Part shown: positions 46,156 through 55,642 of the stretch, one piece after another
Layout: the number at the start of each line of letters is the position of its first letter
How positions within the stretch are numbered: position 1 is the stretch's first letter
Source of the DNA: Exiguobacterium algae
Lineage (GTDB): Bacteria; Bacillota; Bacilli; Exiguobacteriales; Exiguobacteriaceae
Assembly (NCBI RefSeq): GCF_018617875.1
Contig: NZ_JACSKZ010000004.1
Coordinates: 1-64,000, forward strand
Length of the DNA: 64,000 bases
Reading direction: 5' to 3'
The notes under the pieces: model-generated
What the model saw: the letters and a program-made list of their open reading frames with translations, nothing else
Databases searched by the model: none
What the model was told of the DNA's origin: nothing
Program-made: the position numbers and the translations under genes

Positions 46156-47544
46156 ATGCCAGATACTCAAACACATATAAAACAACGAATCGAGCAGGCC
46201 CACAAACGGGCACGTGCATGGCAACGGCCCGTCCTCGCCTCATATACTTGGGAGATTTCTGAATTTGATGCTTTTCAAATCATTCAAAACACAGACTCCT
46301 CCCACTACTATTTCATGACACCGGACCGCTCGCTTGAAATGCTCGGTTGTGGAGACGCCCTAGTGCTGACCGCATCGGGACCGGAGCGTTTCCAACGGCT
46401 CCAGTACGATTGGAGCTTGCACCGTCGGGACGTGGACGCCAAGGTCTACGCCTTTTCAGGCTTTTCGTTTGATACATTTATCCGTCCCCAAAAAAATATG
46501 TGGGACTCTTTTGGGGAAGCTTCACTTGTCGTCCCTAAATTTTTATACCGTCGCCACAATGACACGTATACCTTAACGGTGGCAACGCTCGTTTCCGCGA
46601 AGCAATCTGTGGAACAGTACTTGATTCAACTGGCTGAACAATTAGCGTTGTTCAGTTCATTGCATTCCTCAGAAGAACAATATCCGGCTTATACGCAGGT
46701 GAAAGATGGAGTCGACCATTTCAAATCAAGTTTCCAGCAGGCGAAACAGCACATTGAGGAGGAACAGGTCGAAAAAATCGTCATCGCGCGCGAAGAGATT
46801 TATCAACGCTCCGATATCGACTTTCCATTTTCCCGTACGCTACGTCATTTGGCCGAACATCAAGAGGGGAGCTACGTATACTTATATCAACCTAAAAAAG
46901 ATGTCGGATTTTTTGGCGCAACTCCGGAGCGTTTGATTCATAAACACGGTGCAGCCATTCAAACCGCGGCGATTGCCGGAACGGCGAAGCGACCGGACAC
47001 GGAGATTGAAGCAGAAGCTACGAAAGAGCAGTTACTGCAAGACCCGAAAAATCGTGAGGAACACCAAATCGTCGTCAAAGACATCAAACAGGCACTCTCA
47101 CCGTACGCTGCTTCCATTCAATCGTTTGAGACACCCCAAATTCTTGCGAACCGATCGGTGTTTCACTTGCATACACCGATTCATGCGGTTTTGGAGTCGA
47201 ACACCTCGTTATTATCTCTAGTTGAGTCTTTACACCCGACACCAGCCCTTGGCGGTTCGCCAAAACGGACATCGGTCCGGTTGTTACGGGAAATCGAACG
47301 CTTCGATCGTGGATGGTATGGTTCACCGTTTGGTTGGATTGATAACGAAGGAGATGGAGAGTATGTCGTCGCCATCCGTTCTGCACTCGTCAATCAGCAA
47401 TTCGTCTCAGTCTACGCAGGGTGCGGTATCGTCAAAGATTCACAACTTCACCTCGAGTTAGAAGAGACTGAGATCAAATTAAGTCCAATTAAACAAGCTT
47501 TACAGCTCGTTGAAAGTCAACCGGGAGGCGTCAGCCATGAATAA
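46156..47544 (+). CDS. menF: Isochorismate synthase MenF
   Basis: A 462-residue chorismate-utilising enzyme that makes isochorismate for menaquinone. The catalytic domain (about residues 190-455) has KIVIARE, the FFGATPERL segment, IAGTAKR, EEHQIVVKDI, LHPTPALGG and a late YAGCGIV. The N-terminal part is variable as in the family. It is the first gene of menFDHBEC and overlaps menD by 8 nt. Confidence 0.94.
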   Translation: MPDTQTHIKQRIEQAHKRARAWQRPVLASYTWEISEFDAFQIIQNTDSSHYYFMTPDRSLEMLGCGDALVLTASGPERFQRLQYDWSLHRRDVDAKVYAFSGFSFDTFIRPQKNMWDSFGEASLVVPKFLYRRHNDTYTLTVATLVSAKQSVEQYLIQLAEQLALFSSLHSSEEQYPAYTQVKDGVDHFKSSFQQAKQHIEEEQVEKIVIAREEIYQRSDIDFPFSRTLRHLAEHQEGSYVYLYQPKKDVGFFGATPERLIHKHGAAIQTAAIAGTAKRPDTEIEAEATKEQLLQDPKNREEHQIVVKDIKQALSPYAASIQSFETPQILANRSVFHLHTPIHAVLESNTSLLSLVESLHPTPALGGSPKRTSVRLLREIERFDRGWYGSPFGWIDNEGDGEYVVAIRSALVNQQFVSVYAGCGIVKDSQLHLELEETEIKLSPIKQALQLVESQPGGVSHE

Positions 47545-49186
47545 TCTATTGACCGATTGGGTGGCATCCATGATGAACCGACTGATCGAATCCGGGGTCC
47601 GGGACGTAGTGATCAGTCCCGGATCGCGTTCCACCCCGCTTGCGATGGCGGCCTATGTACATCCGAATATCCGGCATCACATTATCGTCGACGAACGCTC
47701 GGCAGCTTTTTTCGCACTCGGACTTACCCGTTCAAGTGAAACAGTGCGTCCGGTCGCATTGATTTGCACAAGCGGAACAGCTGCCACTAACTACTATTCT
47801 GCGGTTGCAGAAGCCTTTATTTCACAACTTCCGCTTATCGTGTTGACGACGGATCGCCCACACGAATTACGTAATATCGGTGCGCCACAGGCCATCAATC
47901 AAGTTCGATTATACGGTGAACATGTGAAAGACAGTATCGACCTGCCCGTACCCGAAAATGCAGCGATGCCGTACATGCAACAGACCGTCAACCGTTTTGT
48001 TCAATTGAGTATGCAGGTCCCACTCGGCCCGGTTCATTTGAACATCCCGTTCCGGGAACCGCTTATTCCGGATCTAGAGCGATTAAAACAGACATTATCC
48101 GGCGAAGCACCGGTATTAGAGACGCCCTATCTGCGCCCGACTACAACAGACATCGAACATTTCATCGAGGCGGTGAACGGGAAAACACTAGCGTTTGTAG
48201 CGGGACCCAATGTGCCGACTCCATGGCTCGAGATGATTGATCAAATCGCCGCCACCTATCACATCCCGATTTTTGCAGATGCTTTAAGCGGCATGCGGAA
48301 GTATGACGCGGTGTTGACAAATTACGACACCTGGCTAGCGAGCGACCATCGAGATGAATGGTTACCTGACGTCTCGATCCGGTTCGGTGCAGCCCCTGTG
48401 TCTAAACGATTGAATCAATGGCTTTCGAAAACCAAGCAATTGGTGATCGATCAACCGGGATCGTTTCGTGACCCATCGAGTCTCGCTACAGTCCTCTATG
48501 GAGATGCCCGTGATTACCTTCGTTTCATCACATCAAGCAACGAACCGGCATACTCGAGCCGTTTACAATGGTTCGAACAAGTCACGGAGGCGGCCAAAGA
48601 CGACCTCCAAGGCGAAAGCGGTCTGACACACCATCTGCTCGCCACCTCAATCGACCGTTTATTCGTCAGTAACAGTATGCCGATTCGGGATGTTGATACG
48701 GCATTATCGGCCGGCACGCCAATCCACATCCTCGCCAATCGCGGGGCCAACGGGATCGATGGTGTCTTGTCGAGCGCACTCGGAAGCTGTTACGAGACGG
48801 AAAAGGCCGCTCTTTTAATCGGTGACTTGGCATTTTATCACGACAGCAACGCGCTTCAATTATTGAAGACGCATCCAGGACGCTTTTCTGTCATCGTCGT
48901 GAACAATAACGGAGGCGGAATATTCTCCTTCTTGCCACAGGCCGAAATCGAACCGCAGCTGTTTGAGGATTTGTTTGGTACGCCACTCGACTTGAACGTG
49001 CGTGGCTTTGCCGAAACATACGGCCTGACTTATGAATTAATTGAACGCCCAGAGGACGTGCAGTCCGCCATCGAGGCCGGGGTCCAACTGATTGAGTTTC
49101 CGTCAGAAAGAACTCGAAATGTCACGGCTCACCGAGAATGGACACAGTCCATTTGTTCACGTCTCGTGAAGGAAAACGAGTCATGA
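47537..49186 (+). CDS. menD: 2-succinyl-5-enolpyruvyl-6-hydroxy-3-cyclohexene-1-carboxylate synthase MenD
   Basis: A 549-residue ThDP-dependent enzyme. Landmarks: VISPGSRSTPLAMA near the N-terminus, DERSAAFFALGL with the cofactor-activating Glu, TSGTAATNYY, and the ThDP/Mg segment GDLAFYHDSN with INN-type VVNNNGGGIFSFLP. The ATG at 47537 lies inside the end of menF; a start nine codons earlier is not supported. It overlaps menH by ATGA. Confidence 0.95.
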   Translation: MNNLLTDWVASMMNRLIESGVRDVVISPGSRSTPLAMAAYVHPNIRHHIIVDERSAAFFALGLTRSSETVRPVALICTSGTAATNYYSAVAEAFISQLPLIVLTTDRPHELRNIGAPQAINQVRLYGEHVKDSIDLPVPENAAMPYMQQTVNRFVQLSMQVPLGPVHLNIPFREPLIPDLERLKQTLSGEAPVLETPYLRPTTTDIEHFIEAVNGKTLAFVAGPNVPTPWLEMIDQIAATYHIPIFADALSGMRKYDAVLTNYDTWLASDHRDEWLPDVSIRFGAAPVSKRLNQWLSKTKQLVIDQPGSFRDPSSLATVLYGDARDYLRFITSSNEPAYSSRLQWFEQVTEAAKDDLQGESGLTHHLLATSIDRLFVSNSMPIRDVDTALSAGTPIHILANRGANGIDGVLSSALGSCYETEKAALLIGDLAFYHDSNALQLLKTHPGRFSVIVVNNNGGGIFSFLPQAEIEPQLFEDLFGTPLDLNVRGFAETYGLTYELIERPEDVQSAIEAGVQLIEFPSERTRNVTAHREWTQSICSRLVKENES

Positions 49187-49962
49187 CAACAAATATCCGA
49201 GGACTGTCGTATGAAGTGATTGTCCGCGGGGAAGGAAATCCGATTCTTCTGCTTCATGGATTTACCGGAAACGCAGAATGGATCAAGCATTTTCCGAAAC
49301 TCCAGTCACGTCTCGTCTCTCCTTCGTTGTTGCAACACGGGGAGACTGCCGCCTGCCCGGTGCGCCGTTCTTGTATGAGTCAACAAATATACGACCTGTC
49401 CCGTTTAATGGATCTGGACAATCGACCTTGGACTGTCATCGGCTACTCACTCGGCGGACGAATCGGGTTGACCCTAGCCGCCTGTGACGAGCGTGTCCAT
49501 CATGTTATCGGAATCAGCACGACGCCGGGACTTCAGTCCACGTTTGAACGGAAGCTTCGACGGCAACAAGATGCGCAACTCGCTCGTTTGCTCGAAGAAG
49601 AAGGTCTTGAAGCATTTGTGGAGCGATGGGAGAACCTGCCACTTTGGCGTCAAACCGAAAGCATGAAGGCTGAGCTCCGGAAAGAAAGGCTCGCACAACG
49701 TCCGGATGCACTAGCGAACAGCCTACGAGCCATCGGAACAGGGCATATGCCTTCCCTATGGGGACATCTCAAGCGTTTGCCCCGAATCGATTTGATTGTC
49801 GGGGAGTATGATCACAAGTTTCAAACGATTGCTCGCGACATGAAACGAGAGCGTCCAGACATACAAATCCATGAAATTTCGGATGCCGGGCATGCTCCTC
49901 ATATCGAGAACACCCAAGAGTTTGGTACAATAATAAAGAATTTGATTTTAGGGGGTAACTAA
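49183..49962 (+). CDS. menH: SHCHC synthase MenH
   Basis: A 259-residue alpha/beta hydrolase that eliminates pyruvate in the third menaquinone step. LLHGFTGNAEW forms the oxyanion region, nucleophile Ser in GYSLGGRIGL, late Asp (GEYDHKF) and His (DAGHAPHIEN). The start is in an ATGA overlap with menD. Order D-H-B is that of B. subtilis. Confidence 0.92.
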   Translation: MTTNIRGLSYEVIVRGEGNPILLLHGFTGNAEWIKHFPKLQSRLVSPSLLQHGETAACPVRRSCMSQQIYDLSRLMDLDNRPWTVIGYSLGGRIGLTLAACDERVHHVIGISTTPGLQSTFERKLRRQQDAQLARLLEEEGLEAFVERWENLPLWRQTESMKAELRKERLAQRPDALANSLRAIGTGHMPSLWGHLKRLPRIDLIVGEYDHKFQTIARDMKRERPDIQIHEISDAGHAPHIENTQEFGTIIKNLILGGN

Positions 49963-50787
49963 ATGGAATCAGTAGCTAACTGGACATCAGTCCGTACTTA
50001 TGAAGACATCAAGTATGAAAAGTGGAACGGGATTGCAAAAATCACGATCAACCGTCCTGAAGTGCGTAACGCGTTCCGTCCATTGACGGTCAATGAATTG
50101 ATTGACGCATTCGCTCGTGCCCGTGACGACAAAGAAGTCGGTGTCATCATCTTGACAGGTGAAGGGGAAAAAGCCTTCTGCTCCGGCGGAGACCAAAAAG
50201 TCCGTGGCCATGGTGGATATGTGGGCGAAGACGAAATCCCACGTTTGAACGTCCTTGACCTTCAACGCTTGATCCGCGTCATCCCGAAACCGGTCATCGC
50301 GATGGTTGCAGGTTTCGCAATCGGCGGTGGTCACGTCCTTCACGTCGTCTGTGACTTGACGATCGCAGCAGACAACGCCCGTTTCGGACAAACAGGTCCT
50401 AAAGTCGGGTCGTTCGACGCCGGGTATGGTTCAGGATACTTGGCTCGCATCATCGGCCACAAGAAAGCACGTGAAATCTGGTACCTTTGCCGTCAATATG
50501 ACGCACAAGAAGCACTCGAAATGGGCCTCGTCAATACAGTGGTCCCACTTGAAGAGCTCGAAGCAGAAACAGTCAAATGGTGCCAAGAGATCTTGCAACA
50601 CTCACCAACCGCGCTTCGCTTCTTGAAAGCAGCCATGAACGCAGATACAGACGGCCTCGCCGGGCTTCAACAACTCGCTGGAGATGCAACGCTTCTCTAC
50701 TACACGACGGATGAAGCCAAAGAAGGACGCGATGCGTTCAAGGAAAAACGTGACCCTGACTTCGGTCAATTCCCACGTTTCCCTTAA
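49963..50787 (+). CDS. menB: 1,4-dihydroxy-2-naphthoyl-CoA synthase MenB
   Basis: A 274-residue crotonase-family enzyme closing the naphthoquinone ring. It has [36 protein letters not shown] (in part) and [18 protein letters not shown] with the typical MenB residues, and [15 protein letters not shown] at the C-terminus. GGGGGTAA-type site precedes the ATG, which directly follows the menH stop. A strong terminator follows it. Confidence 0.96.
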   Translation: MESVANWTSVRTYEDIKYEKWNGIAKITINRPEVRNAFRPLTVNELIDAFARARDDKEVGVIILTGEGEKAFCSGGDQKVRGHGGYVGEDEIPRLNVLDLQRLIRVIPKPVIAMVAGFAIGGGHVLHVVCDLTIAADNARFGQTGPKVGSFDAGYGSGYLARIIGHKKAREIWYLCRQYDAQEALEMGLVNTVVPLEELEAETVKWCQEILQHSPTALRFLKAAMNADTDGLAGLQQLAGDATLLYYTTDEAKEGRDAFKEKRDPDFGQFPRFP

Positions 50788-50792
50788 TTCGT

Positions 50793-50823
50793 AAAAGAGT
50801 AGCGATTTCGCTACTCTTTTTTT
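50793..50823 (+). terminator. Intra-operon terminator menB/menE
   Basis: A 13-bp perfect stem (50793-50805 with 50808-50820, 2-nt apex) followed by seven T. The menE ribosome-binding site GGAGG starts at 50824, directly behind the T run. Confidence 0.88.
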
Positions 50824-50836
50824 GGAGGTTGATTTG

Positions 50837-52195
50837 ATGTACGAATTGATGAAAAAACATCCTGCCTCAGATCTCGCACTTGTGTCTGAAGGCGTACAAC
50901 TTACCTGGAAAGAACTGCTCATAGAAAGTCAGGAGCTCGCCGCACACCTTCAACGCGTCTCCAGTACAGCTAAGCATATCGGGCTATTCGCTTCGAACAG
51001 TAAGGACTACGTCGTTGCAGTTCATGCTGTTCACTTGTTAGGAAAGGTCCTCGTGCCGTTGAACACACGATTGACTTCCTTCGAAGTGAACCGCCATCTC
51101 GAAAAAGCGGAGATTGACCTCCTCCTTGTCGATGAAGCAATCGATTGTCCCGTCCATCAAGTGCTCTTGACCGAACGCGATGAATCAGGTTTCATTCCGC
51201 AACATGAGTGGAAAACAAATGAGGTCATGTCACTCATGTTCACATCCGGGACGACAGGGATGGCGAAAGTTGTACAACAAACATATGGAAATCACTACTC
51301 GAGTGCGATTGCCGCCCAGAAGTATCTTAGGTATGACCGCGCTGACCGTATGCTCGTCGTGACGCCGCTATTTCATATGAGTGGTCTGGCCCAAGTGTAC
51401 CGAAGCGCCATTTATGGCTCAACGTTATTCATCGAACCGAAGTTTGATGTCGAAAAGACGATTCACCTGATTGAGACGGAGCGTATTACCCAGCTCTCGC
51501 TCGTCTCGGTTATGCTGCAACGCTTGCTCGATGCAGGATTATCGAGGCACGGGTTGCGGACGTTACTCGTCGGTGGCGGTCCGGTTCCGCAACCTCTTTT
51601 AGAAGAAGCCCAACGCCGTGATTTGCCGGTCGCCCAAACGTACGGGATGACCGAGACCTGCTCGCAAGTCGCAACGCTTCTTCCGAATGAATCGTTATCC
51701 CATATCGGTTCGAGCGGACATGCCATTCCACCGACAATGCTTCGCATCAATGCCCAAGGCGAGATCGAGGTGAAAGGACCTACTGTCACACCCGGTTACT
51801 ATAAGCAGTCTGAGGCCAACGCATGGACCGAAGACGGATTTTGGAAAACCGGGGACCTCGGTACGATTCGTGACGGTTACCTCTATGTACATGACCGCAG
51901 AAGCGATTTAATCATTTCCGGGGGAGAGAACGTCTATCCTGCTGAGATCGAAGCCGCACTCTTACGATGCCGTGGGGTACGCGACGCCGGTGTGACCGGT
52001 ATGACTGACTCAACTTGGGGGATGGTCCCAATTGCTTTTGTCGTCGGTTCTTTTGACGAGGAAGAAATGCAACAACTCTTACATGAACAACTTGCGAAAT
52101 ACAAACACCCTAAATCGATTTATTCGGTTGAACAACTTCCCCGTAATGCGAACGGGAAACTAATGCGCCATCGCTTAAAGGAGCTGCTTTCATGA
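50837..52195 (+). CDS. menE: o-Succinylbenzoate-CoA ligase MenE
   Basis: A 452-residue adenylate-forming enzyme: P-loop SLMFTSGTTGMAKVV, AQTYGMTETCSQ, KTGDLG and the C-terminal hinge DRRSDLIISGGENVYP, with catalytic Lys in RNANGKLMRH. The ATG at 50837 has GGAGG 8 nt upstream. Its stop overlaps the menC start (ATGA). The terminator in front of it suggests lower or separately regulated expression of menE and menC. Confidence 0.94.
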   Translation: MYELMKKHPASDLALVSEGVQLTWKELLIESQELAAHLQRVSSTAKHIGLFASNSKDYVVAVHAVHLLGKVLVPLNTRLTSFEVNRHLEKAEIDLLLVDEAIDCPVHQVLLTERDESGFIPQHEWKTNEVMSLMFTSGTTGMAKVVQQTYGNHYSSAIAAQKYLRYDRADRMLVVTPLFHMSGLAQVYRSAIYGSTLFIEPKFDVEKTIHLIETERITQLSLVSVMLQRLLDAGLSRHGLRTLLVGGGPVPQPLLEEAQRRDLPVAQTYGMTETCSQVATLLPNESLSHIGSSGHAIPPTMLRINAQGEIEVKGPTVTPGYYKQSEANAWTEDGFWKTGDLGTIRDGYLYVHDRRSDLIISGGENVYPAEIEAALLRCRGVRDAGVTGMTDSTWGMVPIAFVVGSFDEEEMQQLLHEQLAKYKHPKSIYSVEQLPRNANGKLMRHRLKELLS

Positions 52196-53262
52196 TTAAA
52201 CGAGCCGACTTGTATATCGTTCCTTTGACATTCAAACATCCGATTGTCACCGCACATGCCGTTCTGTCCGTTCGACGCACCGTAATTTTGCGTCTTGAGA
52301 CGAATGACGGGGCAATTGGTTATGGGGAAGGAGTGGCTTTTGAAACTCCATGGTATACTTCCGAAACGGTCCATTCTACGATTGATGTATCGAAATTGAT
52401 CATACAACTATTGAAAGGGATGACTGTCTCGGCCGGTTCGTTTCACACGATTGTCTCCTCCATTATTGGTCACCCTATGGCGAAATCGATGTGGGAGCAT
52501 GCATTGTGGGAAATCGAGGCGGCTCGTGCAAACGTGACGTTAAAGCAACACTTGCAGGCGAACGACCAAGTGGAATGCGGTCGAACGATCGGGATCGGTC
52601 TTCTCACCCAAACGATGAAATCAATCGAGTCTGCTCTTGATGCCGGATTTAACCGGATTAAACTGAAAGCGGCACCTTCCGAGTTACTGACCGCGTTACA
52701 GGAAATTCGAACTTTCTTTCCAAACGCACCGCTCATGATTGATTTAAATGGCAGTGCCGGGACACAGTCGCTCGATTGGTTCCGCCAAATGGACACTTAT
52801 CAGCTTATGATGGTGGAACAGCCGTACCCGAGCAATCAATGGGTAGCGTCTGCTGAACTACAAAAGCACATCAAGACACCGATTTGTCTCGATGAGTCCA
52901 TCTCCTCCCGTTACGATGTCGAAACGATGAAACATCTCGGTGCCGGTCAAATTGTGAATGTAAAACCTGCCCGCGTCGGCGGACTAAGTGAAGCACTGGC
53001 GATTCGCGAGAGCGGGACGCCCTACTGGGCCGGTGGGATGTATGAATCCGCCATCGGGCGATATCATACCCTTCTGTTCGCCTCCTTGAATGGGGCATCG
53101 TTTCCTGCTGATATGTCTGGTACGAGTGCTTATTTTGAGCAGGACTTGCTCGATACGCCACTTGAAGTGGAGAACGGAAAGCTCCACATCCCGGACCACG
53201 CCCGGCCCGACTGGTCAATGGTTACACAGCTGAGTGAACGAACAATTTCACTGATCTCATAA
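52192..53262 (+). CDS. menC: o-Succinylbenzoate synthase MenC
   Basis: A 356-residue enolase-superfamily enzyme: first catalytic Lys in RIKLKAAP, metal ligands in LMIDLNGS, VEQPYP and LDESISSR, and the second Lys in VNVKPARVGG, then WAGGMYESAIGR. The family is shared with N-acylamino acid racemases, but the operon fixes the role. A terminator follows. Confidence 0.93.
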   Translation: MIKRADLYIVPLTFKHPIVTAHAVLSVRRTVILRLETNDGAIGYGEGVAFETPWYTSETVHSTIDVSKLIIQLLKGMTVSAGSFHTIVSSIIGHPMAKSMWEHALWEIEAARANVTLKQHLQANDQVECGRTIGIGLLTQTMKSIESALDAGFNRIKLKAAPSELLTALQEIRTFFPNAPLMIDLNGSAGTQSLDWFRQMDTYQLMMVEQPYPSNQWVASAELQKHIKTPICLDESISSRYDVETMKHLGAGQIVNVKPARVGGLSEALAIRESGTPYWAGGMYESAIGRYHTLLFASLNGASFPADMSGTSAYFEQDLLDTPLEVENGKLHIPDHARPDWSMVTQLSERTISLIS

Positions 53263-53263
53263 G

Positions 53264-53302
53264 AAAAAGTGCTCAGTTCAACGAGTGAACTGAGCACTTT
53301 TT
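53264..53302. terminator. Bidirectional terminator menC/map
   Basis: A 17-bp perfect stem (53264-53280 with 53286-53302) with A and T runs between convergent genes. Confidence 0.93.
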
Positions 53303-54053
53303 ATGGTCGGAAAGAACCGGTCAACACTTCAAAGCCATCTTCGGTCACGATCACGGTATGTTCGAATTGTGAGACAAGACTATTGTTCGGTGTGAACAGT
53401 GTCCAGCCATCCTCCTCGGATTGATACACGATTTCATCTTTTGTCGAGATGAACGTCTCCACCGCGATGACCTGTCCTGCTTTTAAAAGCTGATTCTCTT
53501 CACGACTATAGTAGTTCGAGATTGTTTCCGGTTCACCGTGAAGCGTCCGGCCAAGTCCGTGCCCCGCCAAGTTCCGAATGACGGTAAAGCCATTTTTTCG
53601 TGCCTCGGCGTAAATCGCCTTACCAATCTGATTGACCTTCACTCCCGCTTTCACTTTACTGAGCCCGGCTTCTAACGAAGTGAGCGAAACCTCGACCAAC
53701 CGTTCATCCTTCGTTGACTTTGGCGTACCCGCAATAACCGTACGACCTGTGTCTGAATAATATCCATCCTTCACAGCCGATACATCAATGTTGACGATAT
53801 CTCCGTCTTGAATCACTTGCTCACCCGGAATGCCGTGTGCCGCGACTTCATTTACCGAAATACACGTGTATCCCGGAAATTCGTACATTGTGATCGGCGC
53901 CGACGACGCCCCTTCTTCTTCTAATACACGTTGTCCGATCTCATCCAATTCCTTCGTTGTCATGCCCGGCTTGACGGCTTTTGCCATTTCATCTCTAGCC
54001 AATGCGACAATGCGACCAATTTCGCGCAAGGCATCGTAATCATAATCCAACAT
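53301..54053 (-). CDS. map: Methionine aminopeptidase type I
   Basis: A 250-residue enzyme removing N-terminal Met from new proteins. Metal ligands: NIDVSAVKDGYYSDTGR (two Asp), GHGLGRTLH (His), AVETFIS (Glu) and the late EHTVIVTEDG (Glu); the S1' His is in VAAHGIPG. Three ATG codons stand in a row at the start; the third (54053) is 8 nt from GAGGGG and is preferred. It may be a second Map copy, since the usual one lies in the ribosomal protein region. Confidence 0.93.
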   Translation of the reverse strand: MLDYDYDALREIGRIVALARDEMAKAVKPGMTTKELDEIGQRVLEEEGASSAPITMYEFPGYTCISVNEVAAHGIPGEQVIQDGDIVNIDVSAVKDGYYSDTGRTVIAGTPKSTKDERLVEVSLTSLEAGLSKVKAGVKVNQIGKAIYAEARKNGFTVIRNLAGHGLGRTLHGEPETISNYYSREENQLLKAGQVIAVETFISTKDEIVYQSEEDGWTLFTPNNSLVSQFEHTVIVTEDGFEVLTGSFRP

Positions 54054-54066
54054 CATCATACCCCTC

Positions 54067-55257
54067 TCAATCTAATAGTCGATTTTGATACAAATATTCT
54101 GCCGATACGTCAGCAAATAAAAACATGCCATCTGGTAATGGATAGCTGAAGGTTCGGGTCACTTCATTTGAGCTAAAATCACGATAGTCTTCAGATAAGT
54201 ACCCACGCCCACGAACGTCCATCGCGGCCATCGTCTGAATGAAGTACGGTCGGAAGCTCCAATTGTATCCACGAAACGTGTTATCGACCTTCCACTCTTC
54301 AGCGTTTCGATAAATGTTTGCACTCGTTTGGAAACCCGTTTCATCCGTCAAATAATAACGGACGAACACATCTTCCAGTCGCGATGCGATGTATAATAAC
54401 CATTCATCTTTTTTGTCACGGGACCATTTTCCAGACTGGACGAGCTCACCGATTCGACGGTGTAGCTCAAACTCCAGTTCATACAACCGATTTACGCGCT
54501 TTTGATCGTGTAAAAAGAAGGAGGGAATTTCCTGCGTCAAGACGCTCATCCCTTTGATTTCATGTTTCGGAACCTCCTCTTCATGACCAAGCAATCCGCC
54601 CATATAATAACGTCCGCCGTGCTGCCATGCATAACGGAGTTGACCAACATGGTCGATTGACTTGTACAATAAAGGCGCCCCGAGCTTTGAGGCGATATAT
54701 TCCATCGTCTGAAGCATGTTCGGATAGGTGACTGACAACGTCTTCTTCTCGACCATCGTTCCTAAATCAACGAGCAGAAGCTCTGGAGCAATGGTCATGA
54801 TGTCTTCTATACTCGTTGACTCAGCGAAGTCGAGGGCAATTTTCACACCTGAAGATCGATAATATTGAACTACCCGTGCCAAGTGCTGAACATCAACCAG
54901 CTCCTTGCCTTGAAGCGTCACATAGATCCGATGAAGCGGGAAATTTAACTCACGCAATGGAGCCAAAAATGCTTCGCCGCCTTCTTCGAGAATCCATTCC
55001 GAACGACAACGGAAGGTAACGAACTGCTTCTCATCGCGAAGTTGTTCTGCCGCCATCCGTTCCATGCGCTTGGCGATATCCAGTTGATATTCTAACGGGA
55101 CATCATCATCAAAAAAGAATGGCGTCAACGATTCACCGCGGAAACGTCCATGCACCATATACCCTTCCACTTGAAATGTCGCTGCCCCAAGAATCGGTTC
55201 ATATGTCAATTCCACTTCCTCAGGATGTACCATCACTTCCACGGCATCCATTCTCAT
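54067..55257 (-). CDS. ykuI: YkuI-type protein with degenerate EAL domain
   Basis: A 396-residue protein co-linear with B. subtilis YkuI: EAL-like domain (about residues 10-245) and C-terminal PAS-like YkuI_C domain (about 250-396, NWSFRPYF and TFSYPLPDGMFLFAD). In the EAL part the residues that bind metal and c-di-GMP are replaced: the EAL-type Glu is Met (GYMVHGR), the DDFG-type pair reads LDFAES, the KID lysine is missing (LLLVDLG), EGVE-type reads YKSID, and QGY reads MGG. It should neither hydrolyse nor, probably, bind c-di-GMP. The start (55257 or 55251) is uncertain. It lies between a small membrane protein gene and map. Confidence 0.85.
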   Translation of the reverse strand: MRMDAVEVMVHPEEVELTYEPILGAATFQVEGYMVHGRFRGESLTPFFFDDDVPLEYQLDIAKRMERMAAEQLRDEKQFVTFRCRSEWILEEGGEAFLAPLRELNFPLHRIYVTLQGKELVDVQHLARVVQYYRSSGVKIALDFAESTSIEDIMTIAPELLLVDLGTMVEKKTLSVTYPNMLQTMEYIASKLGAPLLYKSIDHVGQLRYAWQHGGRYYMGGLLGHEEEVPKHEIKGMSVLTQEIPSFFLHDQKRVNRLYELEFELHRRIGELVQSGKWSRDKKDEWLLYIASRLEDVFVRYYLTDETGFQTSANIYRNAEEWKVDNTFRGYNWSFRPYFIQTMAAMDVRGRGYLSEDYRDFSSNEVTRTFSYPLPDGMFLFADVSAEYLYQNRLLD

Positions 55258-55290
55258 CACCCCATCCTTAAATGCGAAAACGAGCCACAA

Positions 55291-55542
55291 TCAGCTCGTT
55301 CGCGTGTTCACATACATATAGGCGCCGAAACAAGCAATAAAATACGCAATACTCATTACTCCATATGCAATGCCCATCTTTCCGCCGACCCCGATGGCTA
55401 ATACTAAAAAGATCATTGCTCCAAATAGTAATGTTGCCACAGGGATATAACGAAAGTTAGGACGGTCTGTCTTTGATATGATTGGCTTCAACGCAAAGAC
55501 GCAAACGAGCAGTATGATTAGACCGAAACTTAATTCCACCAT
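55291..55542 (-). CDS. Small membrane protein
   Basis: An 83-residue protein with three hydrophobic segments (about residues 2-20, 34-53 and 58-77). Similar size and layout to YesK-like proteins, but I cannot assign it firmly. The ATG at 55542 has GATGAGGTG upstream. It lies 33 nt before the ykuI-like gene and may be cotranscribed. Confidence 0.6.
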   Translation of the reverse strand: MVELSFGLIILLVCVFALKPIISKTDRPNFRYIPVATLLFGAMIFLVLAIGVGGKMGIAYGVMSIAYFIACFGAYMYVNTRTS

Positions 55543-55596
55543 CCGTTGACACCTCATCCTTCCATCTCTACTCATTTAGTGTAGCATGACACAAAT

Positions 55597-55629
55597 AAAA
55601 AAACCGCAAATCCACTTAAGGAAATGCGG
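55597..55629 (-). terminator. Terminator of cshA
   Basis: An imperfect hairpin (CCGCA...TGCGG with an inner 3-bp stem) followed on the minus strand by seven T. Confidence 0.65.
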
Positions 55630-55642
55630 CTCTCAATCATCA

